From: JBMOMT01 sp049324835
GTDB lineage: Bacteria > Chloroflexota > Anaerolineae > CAYNKW01
Reading direction: 5' to 3'
Assembly (NCBI GenBank): GCA_049324835.1
Contig: JBMOMT010000055.1
Location: 124,001-188,000, forward strand
DNA length: 64,000 nucleotides
Shown here: one piece after another, positions 43,714-53,501 of the stretch
How positions within the stretch are numbered: the first letter of the stretch is position 1
How the letters are laid out: every line of letters starts with the position of its first letter
Position numbers and translations under genes: made by a program
The notes under the pieces: generated by a model
Seen by the model: only the letters and a program-made list of their open reading frames with translations
What the model was told of the DNA's origin: nothing
Database searches by the model: none

Positions 43714-44697
43714 ATGTTTTTCATGGGGCTTATCAAAACCATTTTCTTGAACGAGACTGAAGCTCGATTACGTGCAGGATGGCGGGTGGTGATTCAGTTG
43801 CTCCTCAACATCGGCTTCGTCGTACTGATATCAGGTCTGATCCGGTCCCGCTCGACCACGAACTCTACTTGGTACAAAGTAATACTTGCACCAATAGCGG
43901 TTGGTGTGACCCTGTTTAGCGTTTGGTTTGCCGGGCACTTTTTGGATCGGAGACGATTCTCCGACTTTGGGTTGGATCCGAATCGCACAGCTTGGTGGGC
44001 AGATTTTGCTTTTGGTCTGGCGTTGGGTATTGTACTTCCGCTCGGAGTGGCATTAGCAGGGGGGGCGGCGGGTCTTGTGAGATTTGAATCTGCGTTTATA
44101 TCGGGTTTTCCTGGCCTATCTTTTGGATCGGCTGTGTTGTTCCTGGCCTTTGTGTGTCTATGTGTGGGAGTATTTGAAGAGGTGGGTCGTGCATACCAAA
44201 TACGCAACTTGCTCGAAGGCGCCGTTCGAGGGTTTGGCTTGAGGATTGCTGCACTGTTGGCTGTGATCGGCGCCTCTACAATCTCGGTTCTGATGCATAG
44301 TGGCAACCTCACTTTTTTAGTATTTGTCCTTCTGGCTACCATGATAAAGGGTCTGTGTTATCTGCTAACCAGGCGCGTTGGCATAGGAGTGGGCTATCAT
44401 GCCGCCTGGAATTTCGCCGTGGCAACCATACTTGGTATCGGGTCTCAAAGCGATAGCAGTGGCGCAACTGCTTTTTACGTTATGCGTTCTGACGATGCCG
44501 CTTGGGCGTTAGCCATGAACTCTAATGAGCTCACCTTGCCAGTACTATTGGCTTTGCTTGGGCTGGAACTTGTTGCATTGCTGTTGATACTGGGTTGGGT
44601 GCGTTTGCGTTATGGAAACGTCAGGGTATGTGAGGATTTTGCTACACCAACTTTGAGGGAACCGGTGAGCGGTAGGGAAAGCCTACGGATAGGCTGA
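43714..44697 (+). CDS. CPBP-family intramembrane protease-like protein
   Basis: The 327-residue membrane protein has about eight hydrophobic segments and the CPBP motifs: FEEVGRAYQIRNLLEG, a histidine in VLMHSGN and GYHAAWNFAVA. The family includes CAAX-type prenyl proteases and bacteriocin self-immunity proteins; the substrate is unknown. The EExxxR motif is slightly altered (alanine after the arginine instead of glycine). Its base composition is visibly poorer in G+C than the flanking genes, a sign of transfer. It is not in an operon. Confidence 0.82.
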   Translation: MFFMGLIKTIFLNETEARLRAGWRVVIQLLLNIGFVVLISGLIRSRSTTNSTWYKVILAPIAVGVTLFSVWFAGHFLDRRRFSDFGLDPNRTAWWADFAFGLALGIVLPLGVALAGGAAGLVRFESAFISGFPGLSFGSAVLFLAFVCLCVGVFEEVGRAYQIRNLLEGAVRGFGLRIAALLAVIGASTISVLMHSGNLTFLVFVLLATMIKGLCYLLTRRVGIGVGYHAAWNFAVATILGIGSQSDSSGATAFYVMRSDDAAWALAMNSNELTLPVLLALLGLELVALLLILGWVRLRYGNVRVCEDFATPTLREPVSGRESLRIG

Positions 44698-45007
44698 CGT
44701 GGGGCTGCTACACGAGAGGGCACAGGTATAGGAGGGGTGTGGGTTTTAGGCGAGCACGACAGTTTATCGTGGATCGAAAAGTTGTATGGTTGTCTATCTC
44801 GTTTTTGGGTGTTGACGATCGGGTTTTACCGCAGAGCTCGCCGGGTTCGCGGAGAAAACGATCGTAAACCCGGCGCCGCCGGCGTCTCGCCGGTCGTGGC
44901 GTTTTGTCAGTCAATCAGCCTTATTGGCTCTATCTTTTGTGTCCGGGGTGCAATAAGGGCAGCCGTCGCACTCATCCCGCTGCAGCAAGCTGGCGACGAG
45001 CGCCGTA
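44698..45007. other. Intergenic gap, possible decayed coding tail
   Basis: About 310 bases with no intact gene. On the minus strand 44911 to about 45000 reads LVASLLQRDECDGCPYCTP and a stop, a cysteine-rich tail that looks protein-like but has no start codon or body, since it runs into the end of the kinase gene in another frame. Nothing else stands out. Confidence 0.35.
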
Positions 45008-47641
45008 CTATGGCTCGAGCCAGGCCGTCACGGGCAAAGAGAACCAGAAGGCAGAGCCCTCGCCCGGCGTGGATTGTACGCCCATCTGGCCGCCGTGCCC
45101 CTCGACGATGGCCTTGCTGATGTACAACCCCAGCCCGGTGCCCTTGATGGCCTGTCGTCTGGCTTCGTCGGTGCGGAAGAACCTATCGAACAGGTGTGGG
45201 ATGTCTTTGGGCGTGATGCCGATGCCCGTATCACGCACGGTCACACGCAGCCAGTCATCGTCTGTCTGGCAGGCGCTCACCGTCACCGATCCGCCTGAGG
45301 GGGTGAACTTGATGGCGTTGGATACCAGGTTGTTGAGCACCTGCACGATGCGGCGGCCATCGGCCCGAATCGCCGGCAGCGGTGCGAGGGGTTCCAGGGT
45401 GAGGGCAATCGATTGTTTATTGGCCACCGGCCTGAGCGATTCCACGATAGCTGGGATCAGGTCTTCCAGTTTCACCGGCTCCAACGCCAGATCGAGCCGT
45501 CCGGCCTCCAGGCGGGAGACCTGGAGCAGATCGTTCACCAACTCCAAAAGCCGCCGGGAATCTTGAAAGATGATGTCGATGAACTCTTGCTGGGTTGTCG
45601 TGAGCGGCCCCGGCGAGCCGCTGAGGAGCACCTCGCCAAAGCCCATGATGGAGCTGAGGGGTGTGCGCAGTTCGTGGGTGATGGTGGCGATGAAATCTTC
45701 TTTCATGCGCTCCAGTTCTTTGCGCTCGCGGATATCGCGGGCGATGACCTGAGCGCCCTCTCTTTTGCCGTCGTTTTCCAGCGGGGCGATGGTCATTTCC
45801 AGGGGCACCCGCTGGCCCTTTTTGTGCACGAACTCGATCTGGTGCATCTGGCGCAAAATACCTTCGGCAGGACGCTCCTGCAGCAGGCGCAGCATGGGCG
45901 CGTGATACTCGGCGCACAGCAGATCGGTGAAAGGACGCCCCAGTATCTCGTGGCGCGCGTAACCCGATACGTGCTCGGCCATACGGTTGAACAGTGTGAA
46001 ATGCCCTTGCAGGTCGATGTTGAAAATGACGTCGTTGGCCGATTCGATCTGGTGTGAGAGATGCTGCTGTTTCTCCACCGCCGCCTGGTAGTGCTGCGCG
46101 TTCTGAAGCGCGGTCGCCGTCTGGCGGGCGATGATCTGAGCCAGCTCGATCTCTTCGTCGCCAAAACTGCGCGGGCAGGTGGTCATGCCCAGGCCCACTG
46201 CGCCGATGACCCGGCCCTGAGCGACCAGTGGCACGATCATGTGGCTCTTGGCATCACGCAGGATCAGCGTGCGTTGCACGTCCGGGGGCAGCGAATCGGA
46301 GGGGCTGCTCTCGACGACCACCGGCTGCCCGTCCTCCAGCACCTTTTGGAGCAGAGGGTTGTCCTGCAGCGGGATCTCTCGCCCCAGTGGCCCCACAGAC
46401 AGATGCTCCGCTTCTACGCGCAGGCATTGCTTCTGCTCATCCAGCAGGGCAATGCCTGCCTGATCCAGGCCCAGCGCGTGCACCACGTGATCCACTGCTA
46501 TCTGCAGGATGTGCCGCCAATCCAGGGTGGCGCTCAGAGCCTCAGAAAGGCGATTGAGCAGCGCCAGGCGGCTGGCGCGCTGCTGCAGCATGGCGGCCCA
46601 GTTGAGGCTCTCTTGCAGCAGGCGGTGTTTTTCGATGGACAGGGCCAGTTGGTGGGTGATGGTTTCGGCCAGTTCCACGTCTTGGGCTGAAAAGGTCACT
46701 TTTACCTGGTCGGCTGTCAGAACCACGGCGCCCAGGCTGCTCTTGCCGGCGCTCAGCGGGATGGACAGGGCCAGTGCGGGGGGGGCAACCAGCCCGGCCA
46801 GCTCCCAGACCGGGTCTGGCCGGGGCGATCGTGTCGTCGAAGATCGATCCAGGATGAGCAGGTGGCGGGTGAACCAGCTCTGAGCGGCCTCGACGGTCGG
46901 CGCTGGCGGGTTGGATGGCCGGGGATGAACGGCGCGTACGGTGGCCTGGCGCCTGTCGGCGCTGAAAACGAGCAGCAGGCTCTGGCTGGCCCGGCAGAGC
47001 TGTGTGATCTCGATGACGGCCATCTGCAAGATGCTGTCCATGTTCAGGTGCGAGTTGACCAGCAGCGAAATCTGGTTCAGGCTCTCCAGCCGGTGGGCTC
47101 GTTCTTCCAGTTCCTGCACCTGCGCCCGGCGCTGCTGGTAGAGGCGGGCGTTTTCCAGCGCCACCGCCACCTGGCTGGCGTACAGGGTCAGGATGGCCAG
47201 ATCGTCGTCGTCAAAGGCGCCGGGTTGAGTGTGAGCCAGGCCAATGGCGCCCACACAGCGATCCTGGGAGAGCATGGGCACGTACAGGTGGGATCGACCC
47301 CGCGGCTGCTCGCGCACGTATCGCACCCGCGGTTCGGTGGCGGCATCCGGGCTCAACAGGGGCTGTTTGTGACGCACCACCCAGCCGGGGTGTCGCTCTG
47401 CCGCGGTGCGCTCGGCCACGGCCTGCTGTTCCGGCGTAAAACCTTTCGTGGCGACCAGGCTCAGCCTGTCTTCTGCCTCATCGTACAAATACAGGCCGGC
47501 CAGTGGAAAATCTATCACCTGTTCCAGCGCCGCCAGCGCCCGGAGCAACAGATCGTCCGACTCTATCAGGGCGCTGAGGGCCTGGGTGATGCTGTTGAGT
47601 GTGGTCAGCCGGGCCGAGAGCGGCTTGTGTTCCGGTGTCAT
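45008..47641 (-). CDS. Multi-GAF/PAS sensor histidine kinase
   Basis: The 877-residue soluble kinase has three GAF domains (about 25-170, 200-345, 370-525), a PAS domain (about 535-640), the phosphorylated His656 in TITHELRTPLSS, and an ATPase domain with NNLVSNAIKF, RDTGIGI and KGTGLGLYISK. No membrane segments are seen, so signals are internal or small molecules. It overlaps the upstream receiver gene by four bases, which marks that protein as its partner. It has no fused receiver. Confidence 0.95.
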   Translation of the reverse strand: MTPEHKPLSARLTTLNSITQALSALIESDDLLLRALAALEQVIDFPLAGLYLYDEAEDRLSLVATKGFTPEQQAVAERTAAERHPGWVVRHKQPLLSPDAATEPRVRYVREQPRGRSHLYVPMLSQDRCVGAIGLAHTQPGAFDDDDLAILTLYASQVAVALENARLYQQRRAQVQELEERAHRLESLNQISLLVNSHLNMDSILQMAVIEITQLCRASQSLLLVFSADRRQATVRAVHPRPSNPPAPTVEAAQSWFTRHLLILDRSSTTRSPRPDPVWELAGLVAPPALALSIPLSAGKSSLGAVVLTADQVKVTFSAQDVELAETITHQLALSIEKHRLLQESLNWAAMLQQRASRLALLNRLSEALSATLDWRHILQIAVDHVVHALGLDQAGIALLDEQKQCLRVEAEHLSVGPLGREIPLQDNPLLQKVLEDGQPVVVESSPSDSLPPDVQRTLILRDAKSHMIVPLVAQGRVIGAVGLGMTTCPRSFGDEEIELAQIIARQTATALQNAQHYQAAVEKQQHLSHQIESANDVIFNIDLQGHFTLFNRMAEHVSGYARHEILGRPFTDLLCAEYHAPMLRLLQERPAEGILRQMHQIEFVHKKGQRVPLEMTIAPLENDGKREGAQVIARDIRERKELERMKEDFIATITHELRTPLSSIMGFGEVLLSGSPGPLTTTQQEFIDIIFQDSRRLLELVNDLLQVSRLEAGRLDLALEPVKLEDLIPAIVESLRPVANKQSIALTLEPLAPLPAIRADGRRIVQVLNNLVSNAIKFTPSGGSVTVSACQTDDDWLRVTVRDTGIGITPKDIPHLFDRFFRTDEARRQAIKGTGLGLYISKAIVEGHGGQMGVQSTPGEGSAFWFSLPVTAWLEP

Positions 47642-48003
47642 TTACGCAGCAGTTGCTCCACTATTTGTACGATTTCGACAGAGCTAAAGGGTTTGGTGAG
47701 ATAGGCGCTGGCTCCGGCAGCCATCGCCGCCAAATAGTCTTGTTCCTGGCCGCGTGAGGTCAGAACGACGACAGGTGTGTTTGCCATGTGCGGTTTGGCC
47801 CGAAGGGCGGCCAGAGTTTCCAGACCACCCATCACCGGCATTTCCAGGTCGAGAAAGACCAGGGCCGCGGGATGTTCGCGCAGACAGGCCAGCGCCTCCA
47901 GGCCGTTTTCCGCCGAGATAACCTGGTATCCGGCCTCGGCCAGCGCGTGGCCGATGAGCCGGCTCATAAAGGCGCTGTCGTCAACCACCAGAATCCTTGT
48001 CAT
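47638..48003 (-). CDS. Single-domain response regulator
   Basis: A stand-alone CheY-like receiver of 121 residues: acidic pair in ILVVDDSAFMSRL, phosphorylated aspartate in ALVFLDLEMPVMGG, Thr in VVLTSRG and Lys in YLTKPFSS. With no output domain it must act by protein contact or relay. It is translationally coupled to the histidine kinase that follows it. Confidence 0.93.
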   Translation of the reverse strand: MTRILVVDDSAFMSRLIGHALAEAGYQVISAENGLEALACLREHPAALVFLDLEMPVMGGLETLAALRAKPHMANTPVVVLTSRGQEQDYLAAMAAGASAYLTKPFSSVEIVQIVEQLLRK

Positions 48004-48070
48004 GCTGTTCTATCCTTCCGTCGCCTGAGAAAAAGTGCGATTCTTTTGCCGCCAGCGGTGTGGGTCATGA

Positions 48071-49021
48071 TCAACTCTCCTGGTGATAAAGGCGGTGGAC
48101 GACGATCTCGGGCGGGCAGAAAAAGCGGGCAAACACGCCCGAGGAACCCGTGCCCGCCGAGGTGTAGCCTCGCATGTCTGCATATTCCCACCGCCCGGCG
48201 ATGTAACGCCGGCGGCAGTGGGCGTTGACGATCAGAGGAAAACCGCCCGGCAGGCACATCTGCCCGGCGTGGGTGTGACCGGCCAGATACAGATCGAACC
48301 CCCAGCGGCTGGCCTCGACGATGAGCTCCGGCGAGTGTGCTATCAGAATACGCACCGCATGGGAGGGTACGCCCGCCAGCCCTTTCTCGAAATCGTGCAG
48401 GCCGTACACGTGAGCGTCGTCCAGCCCCACCAGCCAGAGTGATGCGCCGTTGCGCGCCAGCTCTGCCGATTCGTTGAGCAGCATCCGGATGCCGCACGCT
48501 TCCAGGATGGGCACCATCTCGATGAAATCGTGATTGCCCAGGATGCCATACACGCCCAGCGGGCAGCGCAGCGCCGCTACCAGCTCTTCAAGCTCGTGGG
48601 CGATGTGGTGGTAACGGCCCGTTTCGTGAAAGCGAAAATCGCCCGTCAGAAGGCAAACGTCGAAATCCAGCCCGCTCACGGCCCGGGCGATGTGCTGGCC
48701 CAGGCCGGGGTAGGCGTCGATGTGAAGATCGGAGAGGTGGAGCAGGCCCAGCCCCTCGAGGTCCTGCGGCAGCCCGCGGATGGGCACGCGGTTTTCCCGC
48801 ACCTGAAAGCGCAGGGCGTTGCGCTGGCCGCGCCCGTACAGGCCGCTGAGTTTGAGCAAAAAGTGCAGCGTGTGCACAAAGAGCGGCAGGTTCTCAAAGT
48901 GCAGGCTGCCCTCGCCTCGCCCCACCAACTGCACCATCCGATCTACCTGCAAACGCATGCGCTGGCCCAAATAGGCATCGCCGACGCGCGCCCTCAGGGC
49001 CAGAAAGCTGTGTTCATCCAT
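48071..49021 (-). CDS. Calcineurin-like metallophosphoesterase
   Basis: The 316-residue protein shows the complete metal site: LHLSDLHID, LLTGDFRF, GILGNHD, ILIAHSPE and LAGHTHAGQMCLP. The last motif is like YaeI/UDP-diacylglucosamine hydrolase-type enzymes acting on membrane-linked phosphoesters. It overlaps the glucoamylase-like gene by eight bases. Substrate cannot be told; a role in envelope or polysaccharide turnover fits the surroundings. Confidence 0.88.
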   Translation of the reverse strand: MDEHSFLALRARVGDAYLGQRMRLQVDRMVQLVGRGEGSLHFENLPLFVHTLHFLLKLSGLYGRGQRNALRFQVRENRVPIRGLPQDLEGLGLLHLSDLHIDAYPGLGQHIARAVSGLDFDVCLLTGDFRFHETGRYHHIAHELEELVAALRCPLGVYGILGNHDFIEMVPILEACGIRMLLNESAELARNGASLWLVGLDDAHVYGLHDFEKGLAGVPSHAVRILIAHSPELIVEASRWGFDLYLAGHTHAGQMCLPGGFPLIVNAHCRRRYIAGRWEYADMRGYTSAGTGSSGVFARFFCPPEIVVHRLYHQES

Positions 49022-50996
49022 GGGTCTGCCTCTCCAGTTGCGCCTGCCTGTCGAGATAGTTCTGCACCGTCGCCACGAACGCCGCATGGCTCCAGGTGAG
49101 CGGTGAAACCGACAGCGGAGCGCCGGTGTGGGGGTGAATCTGTTCGGCCAGCACGCCGCTTTCCAGTGCGTGGCTCGCCGTCCATTCCAGCAGCGCCAGC
49201 GCTGGCCGCAGCTCGTCCGGGCTTTGAGCGCGTGCGATGTGCCAGTCGGCCAGCCACAGGGTGCTTACGAACCACGGATTTCCCGGATAGGCCAGGTAGT
49301 CGTTGTTGACGTGGTGATAATAGTCCTCTTCGTGGCGGGCCATCCCACCCACCGGCGTTCTATTCGCCAGGGCAGCGATCAGATCGCGCATGGTGGCTTG
49401 CACGCGCGGATCGTCCGCCGCAAAGAGGTCGTAGACCCAGATGGCCGCCATGCTGGAATCGAGCAACAGATCGGGTTCCAGCTTTCCCTGGCTGTTGGGC
49501 CGCAGCAGGTAGACAAAACGGCCCAGCGCCGGATGGTACATTTCGGACGCGACGCCGGCTTTGACCTCGGCGGCCCCCTCGCGATACTCACCCGCCAGGA
49601 GCGCATCGCCGAACGCCTCGGCTAAATCGGCGGCGGCCAGCAGGGCGGCATACACCACGGCGCAGGTGAAAAGTGATACGCCGTACTTTTCCTCCCACAG
49701 ATCGTAACTCTCGTGAGGCAGGCCGGTAAGCTGATCGCGAAAGAGCATCATAAAATCGGCAGCCGGACGCACCAGTCTCTCGTAGAGTGGACGCATCAGC
49801 TCGATGGGCCGGTTTTTGCGCCAGTGATGCCACAGCGCATAGACGATCAGCGCCGTTTCGTCCTCCTGAATGGGCAACTGGAGACCCTGATCACCCACGC
49901 CGGGGTGCCACGAGCTGGCCACCTGGCCGGTGGGTGTGTAGCGGTGCATCAAGTAACCGTTGAGATGATAATTGGCTTCATCCAGCAAAGTCAGGCAAAA
50001 GCGAAAGAACTGGCGCGCCAGTTCCGGATAACCGGCATCGTCCAGCACGCAGGCCACAATGGCCGCATCGCGCGGCCAGACGTAGGAATAAGTATCCTGG
50101 CCAAAGCTGCCGATATCACCATCGTTGGCGGCGATGATGGCGCCGTTGTTGTCTACTTGGGTGCGCACGATGAGCAGGCAACGCCGGTAAAGCCGGGCGA
50201 TCTCGTCTGGCATGGCGTTCACAGGCGCGCGGCTCTGGCTCACCCACAGCCGCCAATAACGACGGCTGCGCTCGATCAAGATCGATGGGCCAGAGCGTTG
50301 CACCAGCTCGTGCAGGGCCGCCGCCTGGCCCAGACTCGACCCGGCAGCGAGCCACTGGAACGCTTCGACCGAGCCGCCCGGCGGAGCAGACAGATGCACG
50401 CCAAGGATCGAATCCACCGAGCCGGTGGCTATGGGATTTCCGCTCAAGCGGCCGTCTTCTGCATCGCGCCAGGTGCCATCGACGCCCGGCAGGCCCTTGG
50501 CGCCGGTGGCAAACTGGGCAAAAGAGGGCGCTGTGCCGATGACAAAGTAACGGTCGCGTTTGTAATGCACCAATGCCTGGCGCGGGCCATCATAGTAAAC
50601 GGTGTTGCCAGAGGCAGATTCGGCGAGGCAGAAATCGTGGTGCCAGAACAGACGCACCTCTCGCGTCTTGTCGGCTGGGTTGTGCACGATGACGTGGCGC
50701 AGCATCATGTTCTCGATATAGTCCACGGTGTCGTGGCAGACGAGCTCCAAATCGATGCCGTGGTGACGGCAATGCACCTCCGAGACCAGCGTATCCGGCT
50801 CGTAACGCAGGCGCCGCTCCCAGGGCGAATCGCTGACCCAGCTAAACAGCCCATCGACCCACACCCCAAAGCGGTTGATCCGTCCGGCGGTCTGGTTTTC
50901 CTGACCGACGTGCGGATAGTAGACATCGCGCAGGTTGTATGCGCCATCAAAGTTGACCAGCAGTGAACCGTTGCTCAAAGGCAGATCACGAGGCAA
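49014..50996 (-). CDS. Glycoside hydrolase family 15 (glucoamylase/trehalase-like)
   Basis: The 660-residue protein has an N-terminal beta-sandwich (GSLLVNFDGAYNLRDVYYPHV) and an (alpha/alpha)6 barrel with SYVWPRDAAIVA, a general acid candidate in QEDETALIVYALWHH and EQIHPHTGAPLSVSPLTWSHA. GH15 enzymes release glucose from alpha-glucans or split trehalose. There is no signal peptide, so it acts inside the cell, perhaps on storage glycogen. The start is TTG with GGGAGG five bases upstream. Confidence 0.9.
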   Translation of the reverse strand: MPRDLPLSNGSLLVNFDGAYNLRDVYYPHVGQENQTAGRINRFGVWVDGLFSWVSDSPWERRLRYEPDTLVSEVHCRHHGIDLELVCHDTVDYIENMMLRHVIVHNPADKTREVRLFWHHDFCLAESASGNTVYYDGPRQALVHYKRDRYFVIGTAPSFAQFATGAKGLPGVDGTWRDAEDGRLSGNPIATGSVDSILGVHLSAPPGGSVEAFQWLAAGSSLGQAAALHELVQRSGPSILIERSRRYWRLWVSQSRAPVNAMPDEIARLYRRCLLIVRTQVDNNGAIIAANDGDIGSFGQDTYSYVWPRDAAIVACVLDDAGYPELARQFFRFCLTLLDEANYHLNGYLMHRYTPTGQVASSWHPGVGDQGLQLPIQEDETALIVYALWHHWRKNRPIELMRPLYERLVRPAADFMMLFRDQLTGLPHESYDLWEEKYGVSLFTCAVVYAALLAAADLAEAFGDALLAGEYREGAAEVKAGVASEMYHPALGRFVYLLRPNSQGKLEPDLLLDSSMAAIWVYDLFAADDPRVQATMRDLIAALANRTPVGGMARHEEDYYHHVNNDYLAYPGNPWFVSTLWLADWHIARAQSPDELRPALALLEWTASHALESGVLAEQIHPHTGAPLSVSPLTWSHAAFVATVQNYLDRQAQLERQTHG

Positions 50997-51020
50997 GGTT
51001 TCCTCCCTGTGGGTGGAGCG

Positions 51021-51395
51021 TCACGCGCCGGGCACCAGGCTCCGCACGGCCGCCAACAACTGGCTGGAGCTGAACGGTTTGGTGATAAAATCGTCGGCGC
51101 CGGTGGACAGGGCGCGGTTCAGGTCTCGATCCTGGCCCTGGGCTGTCAGCACCACCACTGGCAGATGCCGCCAGCGGTCGTGGCTGCGAATGGTGCCCAG
51201 CAGCTCGAAACCGTCCATGCCCGGCATGGCGATGTCGGCGAAAACGAGGTCGATGCTCTGACTCTCGTCGTCCAGGTAGGCCAGGGCCGTCTGTCCCTCT
51301 GGCGCTGCCAGCACCCGGTGGCCCGCCGACTCTAGAATGTAGGAAACCAGACGCCGCATGTGGGCCTCATCGTCGACCACCAGAATTGTGGCCAT
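51021..51395 (-). CDS. Single-domain response regulator
   Basis: The 124-residue CheY-like receiver has ILVVDDEAHMRRL, the phospho-acceptor aspartate in LVFADIAMPGMDGFELL, VVVLTAQG and FITKPFSS. It follows the RsbW-like gene by 35 bases. In other bacteria such receivers gate partner-switching phosphatases; that is a possible job here. Confidence 0.92.
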   Translation of the reverse strand: MATILVVDDEAHMRRLVSYILESAGHRVLAAPEGQTALAYLDDESQSIDLVFADIAMPGMDGFELLGTIRSHDRWRHLPVVVLTAQGQDRDLNRALSTGADDFITKPFSSSQLLAAVRSLVPGA

Positions 51396-51430
51396 ATTTC
51401 CCCCTCCGATGGCCTTACAGCCGGCGGGCT

Positions 51431-51904
51431 TTACGCCCACCGTTTGACGAGGCAAAGCCGGTTGCCCTGCTCTTTATCGCGCTGGTAACTGACCTCGTCC
51501 ATCAATTGGGTCATCAAAAGCAGGCCGCGCTGGCGCTCGCCCATCAGCTCCAGCGAAAAATCCCCTTCCCCCATTGCGCTTTCGAGTCGCTCTGCCTGCG
51601 TCATTTCTTGATCGATGGTTGCGGCCAGATCAAAACCTTTACCCTGATCTCGGATCTCTATTTCGAAAGAAAACGGTTTCAGGGTAAAGACCAGTGTCAC
51701 CTGAAAGCCCGGTTGGTTATCGTAGGCGTGTTGGATGACGTTGGCCACGCCTTCGTGAACGGCGAGCTGGACATTGTACGCCATCTGCTCTGCATCTTCC
51801 AGGCCCTCGATGTGCTGGCACAATTCGGCGACACAGGCCCCCACAACCGTGAGATATTTTAGCTGGCTGGGGATAACCAGCTCGATCCTCTCGGCCGATT
51901 CCAT
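51431..51904 (-). CDS. RsbW-like anti-sigma/serine kinase
   Basis: The 157-residue protein has the GHKL kinase fold of anti-sigma factors: the N-box VHEGVANVIQHAYDN, G1-box IRDQGKGFDL and the terminal GLLLMTQLMDEV. RsbW proteins phosphorylate STAS antagonists and hold back a sigma factor or another partner. No sigma factor gene is present, so the controlled partner is unknown. The ATG at 51904 follows GGAGGG. It sits between the RsbU-like phosphatase and a receiver. Confidence 0.88.
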   Translation of the reverse strand: MESAERIELVIPSQLKYLTVVGACVAELCQHIEGLEDAEQMAYNVQLAVHEGVANVIQHAYDNQPGFQVTLVFTLKPFSFEIEIRDQGKGFDLAATIDQEMTQAERLESAMGEGDFSLELMGERQRGLLLMTQLMDEVSYQRDKEQGNRLCLVKRWA

Positions 51905-51966
51905 AAGACCCTCCAATGTATGCTTTTGACCACCGCGCGCGAACGGTCAGCGGTTGTCATATGGCC

Positions 51967-53496
51967 CTATTCTGCCCGCGATGGTGCCACCGCTTTGAGA
52001 ATGATCACCGTCTGATCGTCGGCCTGGGGGGCGTTCTGGCTAAAAGCCGCAGCCCCGGCAAAAAGAGTTTGTTGTAATACCTGGGCCGATTCTGAGGCGT
52101 GACCGGTCAGGGTTGCCACCAGCGCCTCGTTGCCCCACATCTCGCCGGCCGGATTGACGGCCTCGTTAAAGCCATCGCTCATCACAGCTAGAAAATCGCC
52201 TTCCTGGAGCGTTACACGCTCATCCTGGCTGAGGATCACATCCAGCACGCCCACAGGCGGGCCATCGGCCTCCCAGAACTCGCACGCCCCGCGGGTGCGC
52301 CGGAAAAAGATCACCGGCGAGTGGCCGGCGTTGGCGTAGGTCAGCTCGCGCGTCGATGGATCGTAAAAGGCCAGGAACAGCGTGACAAACATGCCGGCCT
52401 GCGTGAAATCCTCGTACAGATCGTCGCTGAGGCGCTGCAGCACGCTCTGCGGCGATCGATAGTGAGCGACGGTGGATCGTAGCACCGTACGGGTGACCGT
52501 CATAAAGAGAGCTGCCGGCACACCCTTGCTGGTTACATCGCCCAGCACCAATGCCAGCCGCCCGTCGTCCAGCGGGATGACATCGTAAAAATCGCCGCCC
52601 ACCTCGTTGGCCGGACGAAACGCGCCGCTGAGCTGGACGCCGGGCACGGCCGGGATCTCGCGCGGCAGCATGCCGCTCTGGATGCTGGCGGCGATTTCCA
52701 GCTCGCGCTCCATGCGTGTGGTGTGGATCAGTTGCTGCTGCAATTGATGGCGCTCCAGGATGGCGCTCGCCTCCTCGGCCAGCGCAGAGAGCAGTTTTTG
52801 GTTGCCGGCGGTGAAAAACGATGGTTTGTTGAGCAGGCCAATGGCTGCGACTACCTGTTCGTCCACCTTGACCGGCGTCACGCTGAAACGCTCCACGTCG
52901 GCCGGCATTTGGGGGATTTCTGCACGGCACTCCTGGGCCGTATTGCACAGCAGGCTGCGCCCTTTGGCTTGAACGTATCTCAAAAAGCCTGGTCCAAAGT
53001 CCTTTCGGTGAGGGTGAGGATCGGCGCAGGTCACGCACCGGGGGTCAGGATCGCCGCCGAGGATCACGAACCCCCGCTGTGCGCCGGTGAGCCGGATTGC
53101 CTCGTTCAGCAGCGAGCGCAGTTGATCGTCCACTTCCAGGTGCGCCCGGCTGGCCTGGGAAACGTTGTACATGGCCACCAACTGGTCATAAGCGCCCATC
53201 AACTCGACCGTCATGCCGTCGAGTTCGATCTCTTGTTTGAGCAGTTGGGCCAGCAGGCGCGCCTGCCCGGCCAGCAGCGGGCGCGCCTCGGCCGGCGGGT
53301 TTTGGGCATAGGTCACACGCAGCAGCCCCAAACCGCCCAGCGGCGCATCCAGGCACTCACCGGTCGTGACGCCCTCTGCAAAGACCCCCTCTTTGTGGCC
53401 GTCCAGCAGGGCAAAACCCTGCGCGCCAGCGCTCTGCCAGTCGGCGGCCAGGTTTCGCAGCAGTGTGTTGTGTTGGGTTGCGAATCGGGCCAGCAT
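51967..53496 (-). CDS. RsbU-like PP2C phosphatase with GAF domain
   Basis: The 509-residue protein has an N-terminal region, a GAF domain (about 105-250), a coiled linker (RMERELEIAASIQSGMLPRE) and a SpoIIE/PP2C domain with VGGDFYDVIPL, LGDVTSKGVPAALFM, YANAGHSP, VMSDGFNEA and QADDQTVII, so the metal aspartates are intact. It should dephosphorylate the STAS protein(s). The gene is followed by RsbW and preceded by the STAS gene, a full partner-switching set. Confidence 0.93.
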   Translation of the reverse strand: MLARFATQHNTLLRNLAADWQSAGAQGFALLDGHKEGVFAEGVTTGECLDAPLGGLGLLRVTYAQNPPAEARPLLAGQARLLAQLLKQEIELDGMTVELMGAYDQLVAMYNVSQASRAHLEVDDQLRSLLNEAIRLTGAQRGFVILGGDPDPRCVTCADPHPHRKDFGPGFLRYVQAKGRSLLCNTAQECRAEIPQMPADVERFSVTPVKVDEQVVAAIGLLNKPSFFTAGNQKLLSALAEEASAILERHQLQQQLIHTTRMERELEIAASIQSGMLPREIPAVPGVQLSGAFRPANEVGGDFYDVIPLDDGRLALVLGDVTSKGVPAALFMTVTRTVLRSTVAHYRSPQSVLQRLSDDLYEDFTQAGMFVTLFLAFYDPSTRELTYANAGHSPVIFFRRTRGACEFWEADGPPVGVLDVILSQDERVTLQEGDFLAVMSDGFNEAVNPAGEMWGNEALVATLTGHASESAQVLQQTLFAGAAAFSQNAPQADDQTVIILKAVAPSRAE

Positions 53497-53501
53497 GCCC
53501 G

